DNA of 64,000 nt from Micromonospora sp. CP22 (GTDB taxonomy: Bacteria; Actinomycetota; Actinomycetes; Mycobacteriales; Micromonosporaceae), in NCBI RefSeq assembly GCF_009712475.1, contig NZ_VCJO01000001.1:1-64000 (forward strand), given 5' to 3'. The position numbers and the translations under genes were made by a program. How positions within the stretch are numbered: the stretch's first letter is position 1; the number at the start of each line of letters is the position of its first letter. Below, one piece after another: positions 55,198 to 64,000 of this stretch. The notes beneath the pieces were generated by a model. It saw nothing but the letters and a program-made list of their open reading frames with translations. It made no database searches and was not told where the DNA came from.

Positions 55198-55818
55198 TCA
55201 GGGTGCGGTGTCGGTGTGGGCGAGCAGCGTGGCGAGCTGGGTCTTCCAGGCGTGCAGCAGGGTGGTCCGGCGGGCCGAGTCGTCGCTGAGCAGGTTGGCC
55301 ACGCCGAGGCCGCGCAGCAGGTCCAGGGTGGCCTGCACGGTCTCGCGTACGCCCGGCCGTCGCTCGTCGACGCCGAGCAGCTCGACGGTCAGCCGGTGCA
55401 TCTCGCGGCCGATGCGGGCTTCGAGGGGGAGGAGGGCGGCACGTAGTTCGGCGTCGGTGCGGGCGGCCACCCAGAGTTCGAGGGCGGCGACGAAAAGTGG
55501 CCCGGTGAAGGCGGCGGCGAGCAGGTCCACCACCCGGTCCAGCCGGTCGGCGCCGGTGGGCAGGGCATCGGCCTCGGCGCGCAGCTCGACCGCACGCCGT
55601 TCGGCGAGGTAACCGACGGCGGCGGTGACCAGGGCGGTCCGGGTCGGGTAGTGGTGCAGCTGCGCCCCCCGGGAGACGCCGGCCCGCGCCGCCACGACGG
55701 TGGTGGTGGTGCCGGACCAGCCATGCTCGACCAGGCAGTCGACGGTCGCCTCCAGCAGCCGGGCCCGGGTGGCACGGCTGCGCTCCTGCTGAGGGACTCG
55801 GGTCGATGCGGCGGACAT
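55198..55818 (-). CDS. TetR-family repressor of the acyl-CoA operon
   Basis: A 206-residue regulator from ATG 55818. The N-terminal helix-turn-helix is RARLLEATVDCLVEHGWSGTTTTVVAARAGVSRGAQLHHYPTRTALV (about 18-64). The C-terminal ligand-binding domain is helical. It is the first gene of the seven-gene operon (TetR, MDMPI-like, AtuA-like, dehydrogenase, carboxylase beta, alpha, dehydrogenase) with short gaps or overlaps, so autoregulation is probable. An inverted repeat lies just upstream. Acyl-CoA intermediates are the expected ligand by analogy. Confidence 0.92.
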   Translation of the reverse strand: MSAASTRVPQQERSRATRARLLEATVDCLVEHGWSGTTTTVVAARAGVSRGAQLHHYPTRTALVTAAVGYLAERRAVELRAEADALPTGADRLDRVVDLLAAAFTGPLFVAALELWVAARTDAELRAALLPLEARIGREMHRLTVELLGVDERRPGVRETVQATLDLLRGLGVANLLSDDSARRTTLLHAWKTQLATLLAHTDTAP

Positions 55819-55846
55819 GCGGACAGCCTGCCGGTCGAAAAACAAA

Positions 55847-55877
55847 CAGTCAAGACTGATTTTTTTGTGTGGCCACA
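55847..55877. promoter_or_regulatory. Candidate TetR operators
   Basis: CAGTC-AA-GACTG (55847-55858) is a 12-base palindrome flanked by an A-run on one side and a T-run on the other, and TGTGGCCACA (55868-55877) is a second perfect palindrome nine bases further. Both lie 29-59 bases upstream of the TetR start and are the only AT-rich part nearby. They would suit self-repression. Confidence 0.55.
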
Positions 55878-55936
55878 AACGACCACGCGGGTGCCGACGC
55901 CGTGCGTCGACACCCGCGTGGGTGATGGTCAGCAGG

Positions 55937-56614
55937 TCAGACCCGCGCGCGTCGGGCCAGCCGCTCCGGGTCGAGGATGATGATGCTCTTGCCGTCCAGC
56001 CGGAGCCAGCCGCGCGAGGCGAAATCCGCGAGAGCCTTGTTGACCGTCTCCCGGGAGGCGCCGACGAGCTGGGCGATCTCCTCCTGGGTCAGGTCGTGCG
56101 TCACCCGCAGCACGCCGCCGTCGCGGGTGCCGAAGCGGCCCGCCATCTGGAGCAGGTTCTTGGCGACGCGGCCGGGCACGTCGGTGAAGATCAGATCGGC
56201 GAGGGCGTCGTTGGTCCGGCGTAGCCGTCGGGCCAGCACCCGCAGCAACTGCTCGGCGATCTCCGGCCGGTTGTTCAGCCACGGCCGCAGCGCCTGCTTG
56301 CGCAGCCGGGCCAGGCGGCTGTCCGTCACCGCGGTCGCGGTCGCCGTACGCGGACCCGGGTCGAAGAGCGACAGCTCGCCGACCATGTCCGACGGGCCCA
56401 TCACGGCGATCAGATTCTGCCGCCCGTCCGCGGCCCGTCGGCCGACCTTGATCTTCCCGGACAGCAGGATGTAGAGACTGTCGCCGGGCTCGCCCTCGTT
56501 GAAGACGACCTCGCCCTTGCGGACCTCGATCGTCTCCATCTCCTTGGCGAGCGCCTCGGCCGCCTCCGGGTCGACACCCTGGAAGATCCCGCTGCGGGCC
56601 AGTACCTCGTCCAT
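55937..56614 (-). CDS. crp: Crp/Fnr-family cyclic nucleotide-binding regulator
   Basis: A 225-residue regulator from ATG 56614 with GGAGGTGCGCG upstream. The cAMP-binding beta barrel is in residues 10-120 ([45 protein letters not shown] with the phosphate-binding Arg). The helix-turn-helix [24 protein letters not shown] follows near 170-195, ending [10 protein letters not shown]. It matches mycobacterial Crp Rv3676 in domain order and in position, between nth-side genes and the Rv3677-like gene in that genome, although an 18-kb block intervenes here. cAMP would come from the class III cyclase. Confidence 0.94.
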   Translation of the reverse strand: MDEVLARSGIFQGVDPEAAEALAKEMETIEVRKGEVVFNEGEPGDSLYILLSGKIKVGRRAADGRQNLIAVMGPSDMVGELSLFDPGPRTATATAVTDSRLARLRKQALRPWLNNRPEIAEQLLRVLARRLRRTNDALADLIFTDVPGRVAKNLLQMAGRFGTRDGGVLRVTHDLTQEEIAQLVGASRETVNKALADFASRGWLRLDGKSIIILDPERLARRARV

Positions 56615-56833
56615 CGCGCACCTCCGGTTGCGCGTGCCGTCTGCTCGGCCGGGTCCGCCGTCCGCTGATCCCTCGCGCGCCGACCAGTCTAGGCGCACGT
56701 GAGCAGGAATCAGAGGTGCACCCCTGGAATCTTGATCGTTGGGCGTAACCTCCGCGTCGCGATCACTCTTTAGAATCCCGCGCCTGGTCAGGCCGGGGTC
56801 GGCGGGTCGGCTACCGGGCCGTAGGGTCACCGC

Positions 56834-57496
56834 GTGCTGCACGAGCCTGAGCTGACCGGTCGCCGCGAGGACGAACGCGACATTCCGGTACTCATCTGGC
56901 GGGCCGAGCGACCACTGCGGGCGGTCAGTTCCGCCCCGCTCGGCGGTGGGATCGGCCTACGGCGGTGGGTGGTGAACGCGACGGTGCCCATGTCGTACGA
57001 CCGGGACGACCCCGCCGCCCACCTGGCCGACCTGGCCCGGGGGTTCGGCCTGGACGGGCCCGGTGTGGGCCTGCTGACCGGGGTCGACGTGGCCGAGGTG
57101 ATCCGGCGGACCGACACCGGCGTGCAGGTCTGGGCCACCGTCGGTCTGGGCACTCCGGTACCGGCGGCGGCACCCACCGTGGCGGCGTCGGCGCAGCCGG
57201 TCGGCACGGTCAACATCGTGGCGTACGTCCCGGTACGACTCAGCGACGCGGCACTGGTCAACGCGGTCGCCACGGCCACCGAGGCGAAGGCGCAGGCGAT
57301 CGCGGAACTGGGGCTGCCCGGCACCGGTACGCCGACGGACGCCGTCGCCGTCCTCTGCCCACCGGACGGTCCACCCGACGCCTACGGCGGCCCCCGCTCC
57401 ACCTGGGGAGCACCGCTGGCCCGCGCGGTGCACGCGGCCGTGCTGGCGGTGGGGCGCGACACCGTCGTGCCATGGTCGGATCGGCTCCAGGGCTGA
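56834..57496 (+). CDS. cbiZ: Adenosylcobinamide amidohydrolase (CbiZ)
   Basis: A 220-residue protein from GTG 56834. The CbiZ signature elements are [22 protein letters not shown] near residues 36-57, [24 protein letters not shown], and [24 protein letters not shown]. It hydrolyses the amide of adenosylcobinamide to adenosylcobyric acid for cobamide salvage. No cobalamin riboswitch is detectable upstream. It is divergent from crp over 219 bases. Confidence 0.9.
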   Translation: MLHEPELTGRREDERDIPVLIWRAERPLRAVSSAPLGGGIGLRRWVVNATVPMSYDRDDPAAHLADLARGFGLDGPGVGLLTGVDVAEVIRRTDTGVQVWATVGLGTPVPAAAPTVAASAQPVGTVNIVAYVPVRLSDAALVNAVATATEAKAQAIAELGLPGTGTPTDAVAVLCPPDGPPDAYGGPRSTWGAPLARAVHAAVLAVGRDTVVPWSDRLQG

Positions 57497-57554
57497 AACT
57501 CCCCACCCGATCGGCGGTCGTTTCCGCGATACCCGAACGGTAGGGTCGCCCACG

Positions 57555-58700
57555 ATGTACGCTGCCGCCCCCCGTACGCCTCGGCCCCGCCGCCGCGCCC
57601 TGACCGCGTTGGGGGCGCTACTCGCCGTCCTCCTCGTCACCGGCTGCGCCAGCACAGACGAGGGGCCGATCTGGCAACCCGGTACCGGCGGCGGCGTAGG
57701 TGCGCCGGTCGAGTCCGCCACCCCCAAGGTGAAGAAGATCTCGCTCTCCGCCACCGGGGACATCGTCATGGCCATGGCGCCGAACCGACTGCCACCGAAC
57801 AACGGCAAGGGCTTCTTCGACTCGGTGAAGAAGGCGCTCGCCGCGGACCTGGTGATGGGCAACCTGGAAGAGCCGTTGACGGTGGACACCGGGACCGGCA
57901 AGTGCGGTGCCGAATCCACCCGCTGCTTCCAGTTCCGAGCTCCGCCGGAGTACGCCGCGCACCTCGCCGACGCCGGGTTCGACCTGCTCAACCAGGCCAA
58001 CAACCACGGGTACGACTTCGGGCCGAAGGGCTACGAGAACACCCAGCGGGCACTGGAGGAGCACGGGCTGGCGCACACCGGCGCCCCCGACCAGATCACC
58101 GTCGTCGAGGTGAAGGGCGTCAAGGTCGCGGTCGCCGGCTTCTCGTCGTACCGCTGGTCGAACAGCCTGGTCGACATCCCGGCGGCGAAGAAGGTGATCG
58201 AGAAGGCCGCCGACCAGGCCGACATCGTGGTGGTGCAGGTGCACATGGGCGCCGAAGGGTCGGAGATGACGCGGGTGCGGCCCGGCACGGAGATGTTCCT
58301 CGGCGAGAACCGGGGCGACCCGATCAAGTTCTCCCGCGCGATGATCGACGCCGGCGCGGATCTGATCGTCGGGCACGGCCCGCACGTGCTGCGCGGCATG
58401 GAGTTCTACAAGGGCAGGCTGATCGCGTACAGCCTGGGCAACTTCGCCGGTGGCGGCAACTCGCTGAGCAACAACGGTCGACTCGGCTGGGGCGGCGTGC
58501 TGAAGGTGTCCCTCGAAGCCGACGGCACCTGGGCCGGTGGCTCCTTCATCTCCACCTACATGGACGGGGCCCGCAAGCCGACGATCGACCCCGACGACCG
58601 TGGTCTCGGACTGCTCCGCCAGCTCACCAAGCAGGACTTCGCGGAGACCGGAGCCCGGTTCACCGACTCCGGCAAGATCAGCCCGCCCGACCCGGAGTGA
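57555..58700 (+). CDS. CapA-family (PGA_cap) metallophosphatase-like lipoprotein
   Basis: A 381-residue protein with a lipobox LLVTGC near residue 31. The CapA/calcineurin-like core is [72 protein letters not shown] and [31 protein letters not shown], with His/Asp residues conserved. CapA is part of poly-gamma-glutamate systems in Bacillus, but in actinomycetes single copies occur without the other cap genes. None are nearby, so a different envelope substrate is likely. Confidence 0.9.
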   Translation: MYAAAPRTPRPRRRALTALGALLAVLLVTGCASTDEGPIWQPGTGGGVGAPVESATPKVKKISLSATGDIVMAMAPNRLPPNNGKGFFDSVKKALAADLVMGNLEEPLTVDTGTGKCGAESTRCFQFRAPPEYAAHLADAGFDLLNQANNHGYDFGPKGYENTQRALEEHGLAHTGAPDQITVVEVKGVKVAVAGFSSYRWSNSLVDIPAAKKVIEKAADQADIVVVQVHMGAEGSEMTRVRPGTEMFLGENRGDPIKFSRAMIDAGADLIVGHGPHVLRGMEFYKGRLIAYSLGNFAGGGNSLSNNGRLGWGGVLKVSLEADGTWAGGSFISTYMDGARKPTIDPDDRGLGLLRQLTKQDFAETGARFTDSGKISPPDPE

Positions 58701-58758
58701 CCGGTCGCCCGACGCAGGCTGTCCGGACCGGTCGGACCGGCGACGTAGGCTGGCCGTC

Positions 58759-59538
58759 GTGACCAGAAGCGCCACCGAAACCGACCTGGGTCGCACCCGT
58801 CGTGCGCGGCGGATCGGCCGCGTGCTGACCGAGACGCACCCCGACGCGCACTGCGAACTCGACCACCGCAGCCCGCTGGAACTGGCCGTCGCGACCATCC
58901 TGTCGGCCCAGTGCACGGACAAGAAGGTCAACGAGGTCACGCCGAAGCTGTTCGCCCGCTACCCGACCGCCGCCGACTACGCCGGTGCCGACCGTGGTGA
59001 GCTGGAGGAGCTGATCAGGCCGACCGGGTTCTACCGCAACAAGACCAACTCGCTGATCCAGCTGGGTCAGGCGCTGGTCGAGCGCTACGACGGCCAGGTT
59101 CCCCGTCGGCTGGCCGACCTGGTCACCCTGCCCGGGATCGGTCGCAAGACCGCCAACGTCATCCTCGGCAACGCCTTCGACGTGCCCGGCATCACCGTCG
59201 ACACCCACTTTCAGCGCCTGGTGCGGCGGTGGGGGCTGACCGGTGAGACCGACCCGGTCAAGATCGAACACGAGATCGGGGCGATGTTCCCGAAGCGCGA
59301 CTGGACCATGCTGTCGCACCGGATCATCTTCCACGGCCGCCGGGTCTGCCACGCCCGCAAGCCCGCCTGCGGCGCGTGCACGCTGGTGAAGCTCTGCCCC
59401 TCGTACGGCACCGGGCCGACCGAGCCAGCCGCCGCGGCGAAGCTGCTCAAGGGCCCCCGCGCCCGTGACCTCGCCGTCGCCGCCGGAGTCGACCCCGAGC
59501 TGGTTCCGGCGCAGGCGGTGCGAGCGGAGGCGCCGTGA
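58759..59538 (+). CDS. nth: Endonuclease III
   Basis: A 259-residue DNA glycosylase/AP lyase for oxidised pyrimidines, from GTG 58759. The helix-hairpin-helix [14 protein letters not shown] carries the catalytic lysine, with the catalytic aspartate in [14 protein letters not shown]. The 4Fe-4S cluster ligands follow C-x6-C-x2-C-x5-C in [17 protein letters not shown] near residue 198. The stop overlaps the TlpA-like start (GTGA at 59535). It is longer at the C-terminus than E. coli Nth, by about 45 residues. Confidence 0.97.
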   Translation: MTRSATETDLGRTRRARRIGRVLTETHPDAHCELDHRSPLELAVATILSAQCTDKKVNEVTPKLFARYPTAADYAGADRGELEELIRPTGFYRNKTNSLIQLGQALVERYDGQVPRRLADLVTLPGIGRKTANVILGNAFDVPGITVDTHFQRLVRRWGLTGETDPVKIEHEIGAMFPKRDWTMLSHRIIFHGRRVCHARKPACGACTLVKLCPSYGTGPTEPAAAAKLLKGPRARDLAVAAGVDPELVPAQAVRAEAP

Positions 59539-60143
59539 TCCGTCGACTGGCCCTGATGTCCCTGCCGCTGCTGCTGCTCGGGACTGTGGCGTGTACGCCC
59601 GACCGCGACCAGCCCTCCGCCGCCGGGCCGAGCACGAGCAGCAGCCGGCCGTCCCCGTTCGAGGACTGCACCTCCCTCGTCGCCGAGCCCGGTGCGGCCA
59701 CCGACGGCACCTCGAAGGGGGACCGGTTGCCCGAGTTGACCCTCACCTGCTTCACCGGCGGCGCCCCGGTCGACCTGCGCGACATCCCCGGCCCGGCGGT
59801 GATCAACATATGGGCCTCCTGGTGCCCGCCGTGCCGTAAGGAACTGCCCGCCTTCCAACGGCTCAGCGAGCAGACCGAGGGGCGGCTGCGGGTGATCGGG
59901 GTGAACACCCAGGACAGCCGCAGCGCCGCCCAATCCATCGGCGAGGACTTCGGCGTACGGTTCCCGATGCTGTTCGACCAGGGCAAGGCGTTCCAGCGGG
60001 CCCTGGAACGCAGCGCGTTCCCGATGACGGTGTTCGTGGGCGCCGACGGCGGCATCCGGCACATCGACACCTCGGGCGCCCTCGACGACGCCCAACTCGC
60101 CGAACTCATCCGGCAGCACCTCGACATCTCGGTACCGGCGTGA
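59535..60143 (+). CDS. TlpA-like thioredoxin lipoprotein
   Basis: A 202-residue protein. A signal peptide and lipobox LGTVAC precede a folded redox domain: [22 protein letters not shown] with catalytic CPPC near residue 99, [28 protein letters not shown] and [32 protein letters not shown]. TlpA/ResA proteins reduce disulfides outside the membrane for cytochrome c maturation or protein repair. Position after nth matches Rv3673c. It overlaps both neighbours by GTGA. Confidence 0.93.
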   Translation: MIRRLALMSLPLLLLGTVACTPDRDQPSAAGPSTSSSRPSPFEDCTSLVAEPGAATDGTSKGDRLPELTLTCFTGGAPVDLRDIPGPAVINIWASWCPPCRKELPAFQRLSEQTEGRLRVIGVNTQDSRSAAQSIGEDFGVRFPMLFDQGKAFQRALERSAFPMTVFVGADGGIRHIDTSGALDDAQLAELIRQHLDISVPA

Positions 60144-60880
60144 GCGAGGTGCCAGCCAGCGTGAACCCGGGCCGGGAGGCGTCCGACGCGCCATGGCCGG
60201 TGCCGGGCTGGCTCAACCCGCTGCTGGGTCGGCTGGGCACCGCCCGTACGGAGGACTTCACCCAGCTCCCGACGCCGGAGCACGGCGGCCGGGAGAGCGC
60301 CGTGCTGGTGCTGCTCGGCGAGGACGCCGCCACCGGCCCGGACGTGCTGGTCCTCCAGCGGGCCGCGACCCTGCGCAACCATGCCGGCCAACCTGCGTTT
60401 CCCGGCGGCGCGGCCGATCCGGAGGATGCCGACGCGGCGGCGACGGCGCTGCGCGAGGCGAACGAGGAGGTCGGGCTCGACCCGGCCAGCGTGACCGTGC
60501 TGGCCCAGCTGCCGAGGCTGTGGATACCGGTCAGCGACTTCGTGGTGACCCCGGTACTCGCCTGGTGGCACACGCCGCACCCGGTCGACTCCCGGGATCC
60601 GGCCGAGGTGGCACACGTCGCCCGGCTGCCGATCGCCGAGCTGGTCGACCCGGACAACCGGGTGCGGGTACGCCATTCGAGTGGCTGGATCGGCCCGGCC
60701 TTCTCGGTACGCGGAATGCTGGTCTGGGGGTTCACCGCCGGGGTGCTGGCGGCGCTGTTGGAGATGGGCGGCTGGAGCCGTCCGTGGCCGCGCAGCCGGG
60801 TGATCGACCTGCCGCCGGTCGGTGCCTCGCCCGCCCCGTCGGCCGGTACCGACGAGGTCGACGAGAGCGCGCTGCGCTGA
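60140..60880 (+). CDS. Nudix hydrolase, CoA pyrophosphatase-like
   Basis: A 246-residue protein. The UPF0035/CoA diphosphatase-type segment ATLRNHAGQPAFPGGAADP precedes the Nudix box (REANEEVGL near residues 112-120); the first glutamate of the box is slightly off the strict consensus spacing. The C-terminal half continues with PVDSRDPAEVAHVARLPIAELVDP. It likely hydrolyses CoA derivatives or other nucleoside diphosphates. It overlaps TlpA-like by GTGA and lies 63 bases before the MarP-type protease, as in mycobacteria. Confidence 0.9.
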   Translation: MSEVPASVNPGREASDAPWPVPGWLNPLLGRLGTARTEDFTQLPTPEHGGRESAVLVLLGEDAATGPDVLVLQRAATLRNHAGQPAFPGGAADPEDADAAATALREANEEVGLDPASVTVLAQLPRLWIPVSDFVVTPVLAWWHTPHPVDSRDPAEVAHVARLPIAELVDPDNRVRVRHSSGWIGPAFSVRGMLVWGFTAGVLAALLEMGGWSRPWPRSRVIDLPPVGASPAPSAGTDEVDESALR

Positions 60881-60943
60881 TCTGACCGTCACCTTCCGCA
60901 AGCGATCGTCTTCGCGCGAGCCCTGGGCCCGTAGGCTTGAGCT

Positions 60944-62122
60944 GTGTCGGCCGTGGATCTCGTCCTGCTGTTGCTCATGCTCGTGTTCGCGATCAGCGGA
61001 TACCGACAGGGGTTCGTGATCGGGGTGCTCTCGTTCTCCGGGTTCTTTCTCGGCGCCCTGATCGGTTTGCAGGTGGGTCCGATGCTCGCCCAGCAGTTCG
61101 TGGACAGCGGCACCCGGGTGTTGATCTCGCTGGTGGCCATCTTCGGTCTGGCGGTGGTGGGCCAGGCGTTGGCCGGCTGGCTCGGGTCACACCTGCGCCG
61201 CACCATCGCCAGTGACGTGGGGCGGCGGGCCGACGACATCGGTGGCGCGTTCGTCTCCCTCTTCGCGGTGCTGCTGGTCGCCTGGCTGGTCGCGGTGCCG
61301 CTCGGCTCCTCCTCGCTGCCCTGGCTCGCCGCCTCGGTGCGCAGCAGCGCGCTGCTCAACGTGGTGGACCAGGTGCTGCCCGACCAGGCACAGCAGCTCT
61401 CCACCGCGCTGCGCGACACTGTCGACACCAACGGCTTCCCGGACGTCTTCGATGGGCTGCGACGTACCCAGGCCCGGCAGGTCGAACCGCCGGACCCGGC
61501 ACTCGCCGGCTCCGAGGTGGTCAGCAACGGGCAGCGCTCGGTGGTGAAGGTGCTCGGGTCGGCACCGAGTTGCTCGCGGCGGATCGAGGGATCCGGTTTC
61601 GTGTACGCCGACGACCGGGTGATGACCAACGCGCACGTGGTCGCCGGCACCCGCTCGGTCGCGGTGGAACTGGGTGGGGACCGGTACGACGGCGAGGTGG
61701 TCGTCTACGACCCCGACCGGGATCTGGCCGTGCTCTACGTGCCGGGGCTGCCCGGCCCGTCGATGCGGTTCGCCGCCGGCAACGCCGGCATCGGAGCGGA
61801 CGCCATCGTGCTCGGGTTCCCGCTCGACGGGCCGTACAACGCCCAGTCGGCGCGGATCCGCGACGTCGACCGGATCACCGGGCCGGACATCTACTCGTCC
61901 GGGAACGTGACCCGGGAGATCTACACCATCCGGGCCCTGGTCCGCAGCGGTAACTCCGGTGGCCCGTTGGTCTCCGCCAACGGCCTGGTGCTCGGGGTGA
62001 TCTTCGCGGCGGCGGCTGACGACCCGAACACCGGGTTCGCGGTCACCGCCGCCGAGGCCCGACCGGTGGCGCTGGCCGGTGCCGAACGCACCCGGGGCAC
62101 CGACACCGGCGACTGCACCTGA
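60944..62122 (+). CDS. marP: MarP-type periplasmic serine protease with CvpA membrane domain
   Basis: A 392-residue membrane protease from GTG 60944. The first 150 residues contain four hydrophobic helices of the CvpA type (LVLLLLMLVFAISGYRQGFV etc.). The trypsin-like domain has catalytic His in TNAHVVAGT, Asp in DPDRDLAVLYV and Ser in GNSGGPLVSANG. Cysteines in APSCSRR and at the end GDC correspond to the stabilising disulfide of M. tuberculosis MarP (Rv3671c). MarP maintains pH homeostasis under acid and oxidative stress. It follows the Nudix gene as in that genome. Confidence 0.93.
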   Translation: MSAVDLVLLLLMLVFAISGYRQGFVIGVLSFSGFFLGALIGLQVGPMLAQQFVDSGTRVLISLVAIFGLAVVGQALAGWLGSHLRRTIASDVGRRADDIGGAFVSLFAVLLVAWLVAVPLGSSSLPWLAASVRSSALLNVVDQVLPDQAQQLSTALRDTVDTNGFPDVFDGLRRTQARQVEPPDPALAGSEVVSNGQRSVVKVLGSAPSCSRRIEGSGFVYADDRVMTNAHVVAGTRSVAVELGGDRYDGEVVVYDPDRDLAVLYVPGLPGPSMRFAAGNAGIGADAIVLGFPLDGPYNAQSARIRDVDRITGPDIYSSGNVTREIYTIRALVRSGNSGGPLVSANGLVLGVIFAAAADDPNTGFAVTAAEARPVALAGAERTRGTDTGDCT

Positions 62123-62137
62123 CCAGCACCGGCCAGG

Positions 62138-62872
62138 TCAGTGCGACCGGGCCTGGGGTACGTCCCGGCTCGGCCAGACGGCGAACGCGGTGGCGGTGGC
62201 GACGACCACCGCGGCTCCGAGTAGCCACCCGGCCAGCACGTCGCTGCTCCAGTGCACCCCGAGCGCGACCCGGCTGAACCCGGTCACCAGGGCGATCGAC
62301 AGCGCCCCCAGCCAGAGCACCGCACGGGCGGCCGAGCGGGTTCTGGTCCGGGGCAGGAAGACCACCAGCAGCACTCCGGCGGCGAGCATCGCGTTCAGCG
62401 CGTGGCCCGACGGGAAGGCCAAACCGGGTGCCTGTGCCACCGGGTCGGGCAGATCCGGTCGCGGCCGACCGACGAGGAGTTTGAGCAGCGGCCCGAGCAG
62501 GCCGCCGAGCACCATCGTGGTGCCGACCCAGACGGCGAGCCGTCGGGCGCCGTCACGGGCCAGCCAGATCACCAGGAACAGCGCGGCGGCCCGCAGGGGC
62601 ATCGGCGCGAAGGCGTCGGTCCAGAAGCTCACCGCCCGGACCCAGCCCGGGTGGTCCAGGGCGTACCCGTGCAGCTGCGTGGTGATGGCCAGATCGAGTC
62701 GACGCAGCGGTGACCGGTTCGTCAGCACCAGCGTGGCGATCAACGTGAACGACGCGAGCAGCAGCACGCTGGCGGCCGCCGGTGCCCACCGTGCGCCTGA
62801 CAGGTCGGCCCGCCGTCGGCGACCGTCCGGGCCGGAGGACGGTGCCGGGCCGACCCGTTCGAAGGTGTCCAC
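62138..62872 (-). CDS. PAP2-family membrane phosphatase
   Basis: A 244-residue protein from GTG 62872. Six hydrophobic segments flank the tripartite PAP2 motif: KLLVGRPRPDL, AFPSGHALNAML and SRVALGVHWSSDVLAG. Members dephosphorylate undecaprenyl pyrophosphate, phosphatidate or related lipids outside the membrane, recycling the lipid carrier for cell wall synthesis. The basic N-terminus is cytoplasmic. It converges on the MarP-type gene with 15 bases between the ends. Confidence 0.93.
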   Translation of the reverse strand: MDTFERVGPAPSSGPDGRRRRADLSGARWAPAAASVLLLASFTLIATLVLTNRSPLRRLDLAITTQLHGYALDHPGWVRAVSFWTDAFAPMPLRAAALFLVIWLARDGARRLAVWVGTTMVLGGLLGPLLKLLVGRPRPDLPDPVAQAPGLAFPSGHALNAMLAAGVLLVVFLPRTRTRSAARAVLWLGALSIALVTGFSRVALGVHWSSDVLAGWLLGAAVVVATATAFAVWPSRDVPQARSH

Positions 62873-62947
62873 GACGATGGTTGTACCCAGCCGGACGCCC
62901 CTACCTCGTCAAGATGCGCGAATTCGGGTACCTCAGTGGTGGTCGGC

Positions 62948-64000
62948 TCAGCGGGACGACTGCCGGAACCGGCGCACCATCAGCACCGCCCCGGTGAGCA
63001 GCGCGACGAAGATGGCCGCCCCGATCCAGAGCCGCTCCGAGCTGGCGTCGTCCTGCGAACCGGCGGCCCGCGCCTGCCACTGGGTCTCCTGCCGAGACCC
63101 GGTCAGACCGAGCTGCTCCGCGTCGGGATCATCCGCCGAGGTGGCCCCGGGCGCGGGGCCGAAACCGACCACCCCCGGCGGATCGTTGTCGTCCAACGGG
63201 TTCCGATGCACCAGCGGCACCTCCGCCGTCAACGCCGCGACCGGGTCGACCAGGCCGTACCCGAACCGCTCGTCCCGACCGGTGGGCCCGATGTCCTTCG
63301 CCGTGGCCAACAGCCGGTTCACCACATCCCCGGCGGACATCTCCGGGTAGCGCGACCGCACCAGGGCGGCGGTGGCGGCGACCAGCGGTGCCGCGAAGCT
63401 GGTGCCCTGCACCCGCCAGTAGCCACCGGGAGGACGGGCACCCACCAGCCCGCTGGCAGGAGCGGTGAGGACCGTGGCGCGACCGGTGATCGCGCCGCTC
63501 CACAGGTTGTCGCTGTTGCGCTCCAGCCCGGAGACCGCGATGACGCCGGGCTCACGGGCCGGGTACCACACCTTCGCCTCGGGCGAGGTGGCGAGATTGC
63601 CGGTGCAGGCGACCACCACCACGTCCCGGGCGAAGGCGTAGTCGATCGCGGCGGCCAGGGCCGCGCTGTCGCCGTTGCCGCCGAGGGAGAGGTTGATCAC
63701 CTTCGCGCCGTTGTCCACCGCCCATCGCACGCCCTTGGCCACGATCAGCGCGTCGTCGTAGCGGTTCTCCGCGTCGAGAACCCGCACCGGCAGGATCCGG
63801 GCGTCCGGCGCGAGACCCACCACACCCCGACGGTCGTCGTTGCGCCCCGCGATCAGACCGGCCACCGTCGTGCCGTGTCCGACCGGATCCGGTTCGGTCG
63901 CCTCGTCCGGCGTGACCAGGTCGAGGCCCGGCAACACCCGCCCGACCAGGTCCGGGTGGGAACCGTCCACCCCGGAGTCGATCACGGCCACCACCACACC
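62948..64000 (-). CDS. Mycosin-type subtilisin protease (5' end outside window)
   Basis: The minus strand stays open to the window edge, so the N-terminus, usually a signal peptide, is missing. The visible about 350 residues hold the S8 triad: Asp in VVAVIDSGVDGSHPD, His in GHGTTVAGLIAGR and Ser in QGTSFAAPLVAATAALV. A C-terminal transmembrane helix (LWIGAAIFVALLTGAVLMV) and short cytoplasmic RRFRQSSR follow a disordered linker. Mycosins are the membrane-bound proteases of type VII secretion; related ESX genes may lie beyond the edge. Confidence 0.92.
   Translation of the reverse strand, partial: GVVVAVIDSGVDGSHPDLVGRVLPGLDLVTPDEATEPDPVGHGTTVAGLIAGRNDDRRGVVGLAPDARILPVRVLDAENRYDDALIVAKGVRWAVDNGAKVINLSLGGNGDSAALAAAIDYAFARDVVVVACTGNLATSPEAKVWYPAREPGVIAVSGLERNSDNLWSGAITGRATVLTAPASGLVGARPPGGYWRVQGTSFAAPLVAATAALVRSRYPEMSAGDVVNRLLATAKDIGPTGRDERFGYGLVDPVAALTAEVPLVHRNPLDDNDPPGVVGFGPAPGATSADDPDAEQLGLTGSRQETQWQARAAGSQDDASSERLWIGAAIFVALLTGAVLMVRRFRQSSR

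Noticed and set aside
56615..56833. Cobalamin riboswitch before cbiZ
   Set aside because: No conserved B12-box-like sequence could be found in the spacer.

Overview
The window is a high-GC actinobacterial chromosome segment. The best fit is Micromonosporaceae (Micromonospora or Salinispora-like), inferred from codon use, DUF397/DUF5753 genes, a WhiB regulator, a mycosin, and a gene order resembling the region that in Mycobacterium tuberculosis runs from dnaX to marP (Rv3721c down to Rv3671c). No database search was possible; family names rest on motifs read in the translations.

Layout. 1-4.2 kb is accessory: a DprA-family gene running off the left edge, a cytochrome P450, two hypothetical genes, and a DUF397 gene beside the 3' remnant of its usual XRE/DUF5753 partner, cut off by a palindromic repeat. 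4.4-8.5 kb is core: tRNA-Ser(GGA), SRP RNA, dnaX, ybaB/ebfC, recR. 8.8-14.8 kb is a complete peptide-type ABC importer operon. 14.9-17.5 kb holds a secreted HNH nuclease lipoprotein with an overlapping small gene and a DHA2 exporter. 17.6-19.6 kb is leuA with a leader-peptide attenuator. 19.6-23.7 kb holds a nitroreductase, a lipoprotein, and lysC-asd, with an internal start for the aspartokinase beta subunit. 23.7-27.7 kb has a nested palindrome, a GAF/GGDEF protein, a CpdA-like phosphoesterase, a lamin-tail exoprotein and a membrane protein. 27.9-38 kb follows the mycobacterial order: tRNA-Pro(CGG), metallophosphoesterase, GatB/YqeY, bifunctional PBP, WhiB4/WblA-type regulator, two ArsA-type ATPases, DUF4177, RidA, metallo-beta-lactamase protein.

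38.06-55.9 kb separates that block from crp, next to which its mycobacterial counterpart lies. It contains a 1195-residue class III cyclase/ATPase/TPR protein, a receptor-type Ser/Thr kinase, a kinase-neighbouring GlnH-like lipoprotein plus polytopic membrane protein, and a seven-gene operon (TetR, MDMPI-like, AtuA-like, two acyl-CoA dehydrogenases, biotin-dependent carboxylase alpha and beta) for branched-chain or acyclic isoprenoid acyl-CoA catabolism. Core order then resumes: crp, cbiZ, CapA-like protein, nth, TlpA-like thioredoxin, Nudix, MarP-type protease, PAP2, and a mycosin cut by the right edge.

Functional links. A cAMP circuit can be drawn from the cyclase, a CpdA-like phosphodiesterase and Crp. 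Envelope and redox stress genes cluster (WhiB4/WblA, PBP with PASTA, MarP, TlpA). Amino-acid synthesis shows two sequence-level control devices, the leuA attenuator and the lysC internal start. The least explained DNA is a set of palindromic intergenic repeats: four GGAAGGGGCCC-type elements, a nested palindrome between asd and the GGDEF gene, and a GATCTTGCA-ended element before the metallo-beta-lactamase gene.
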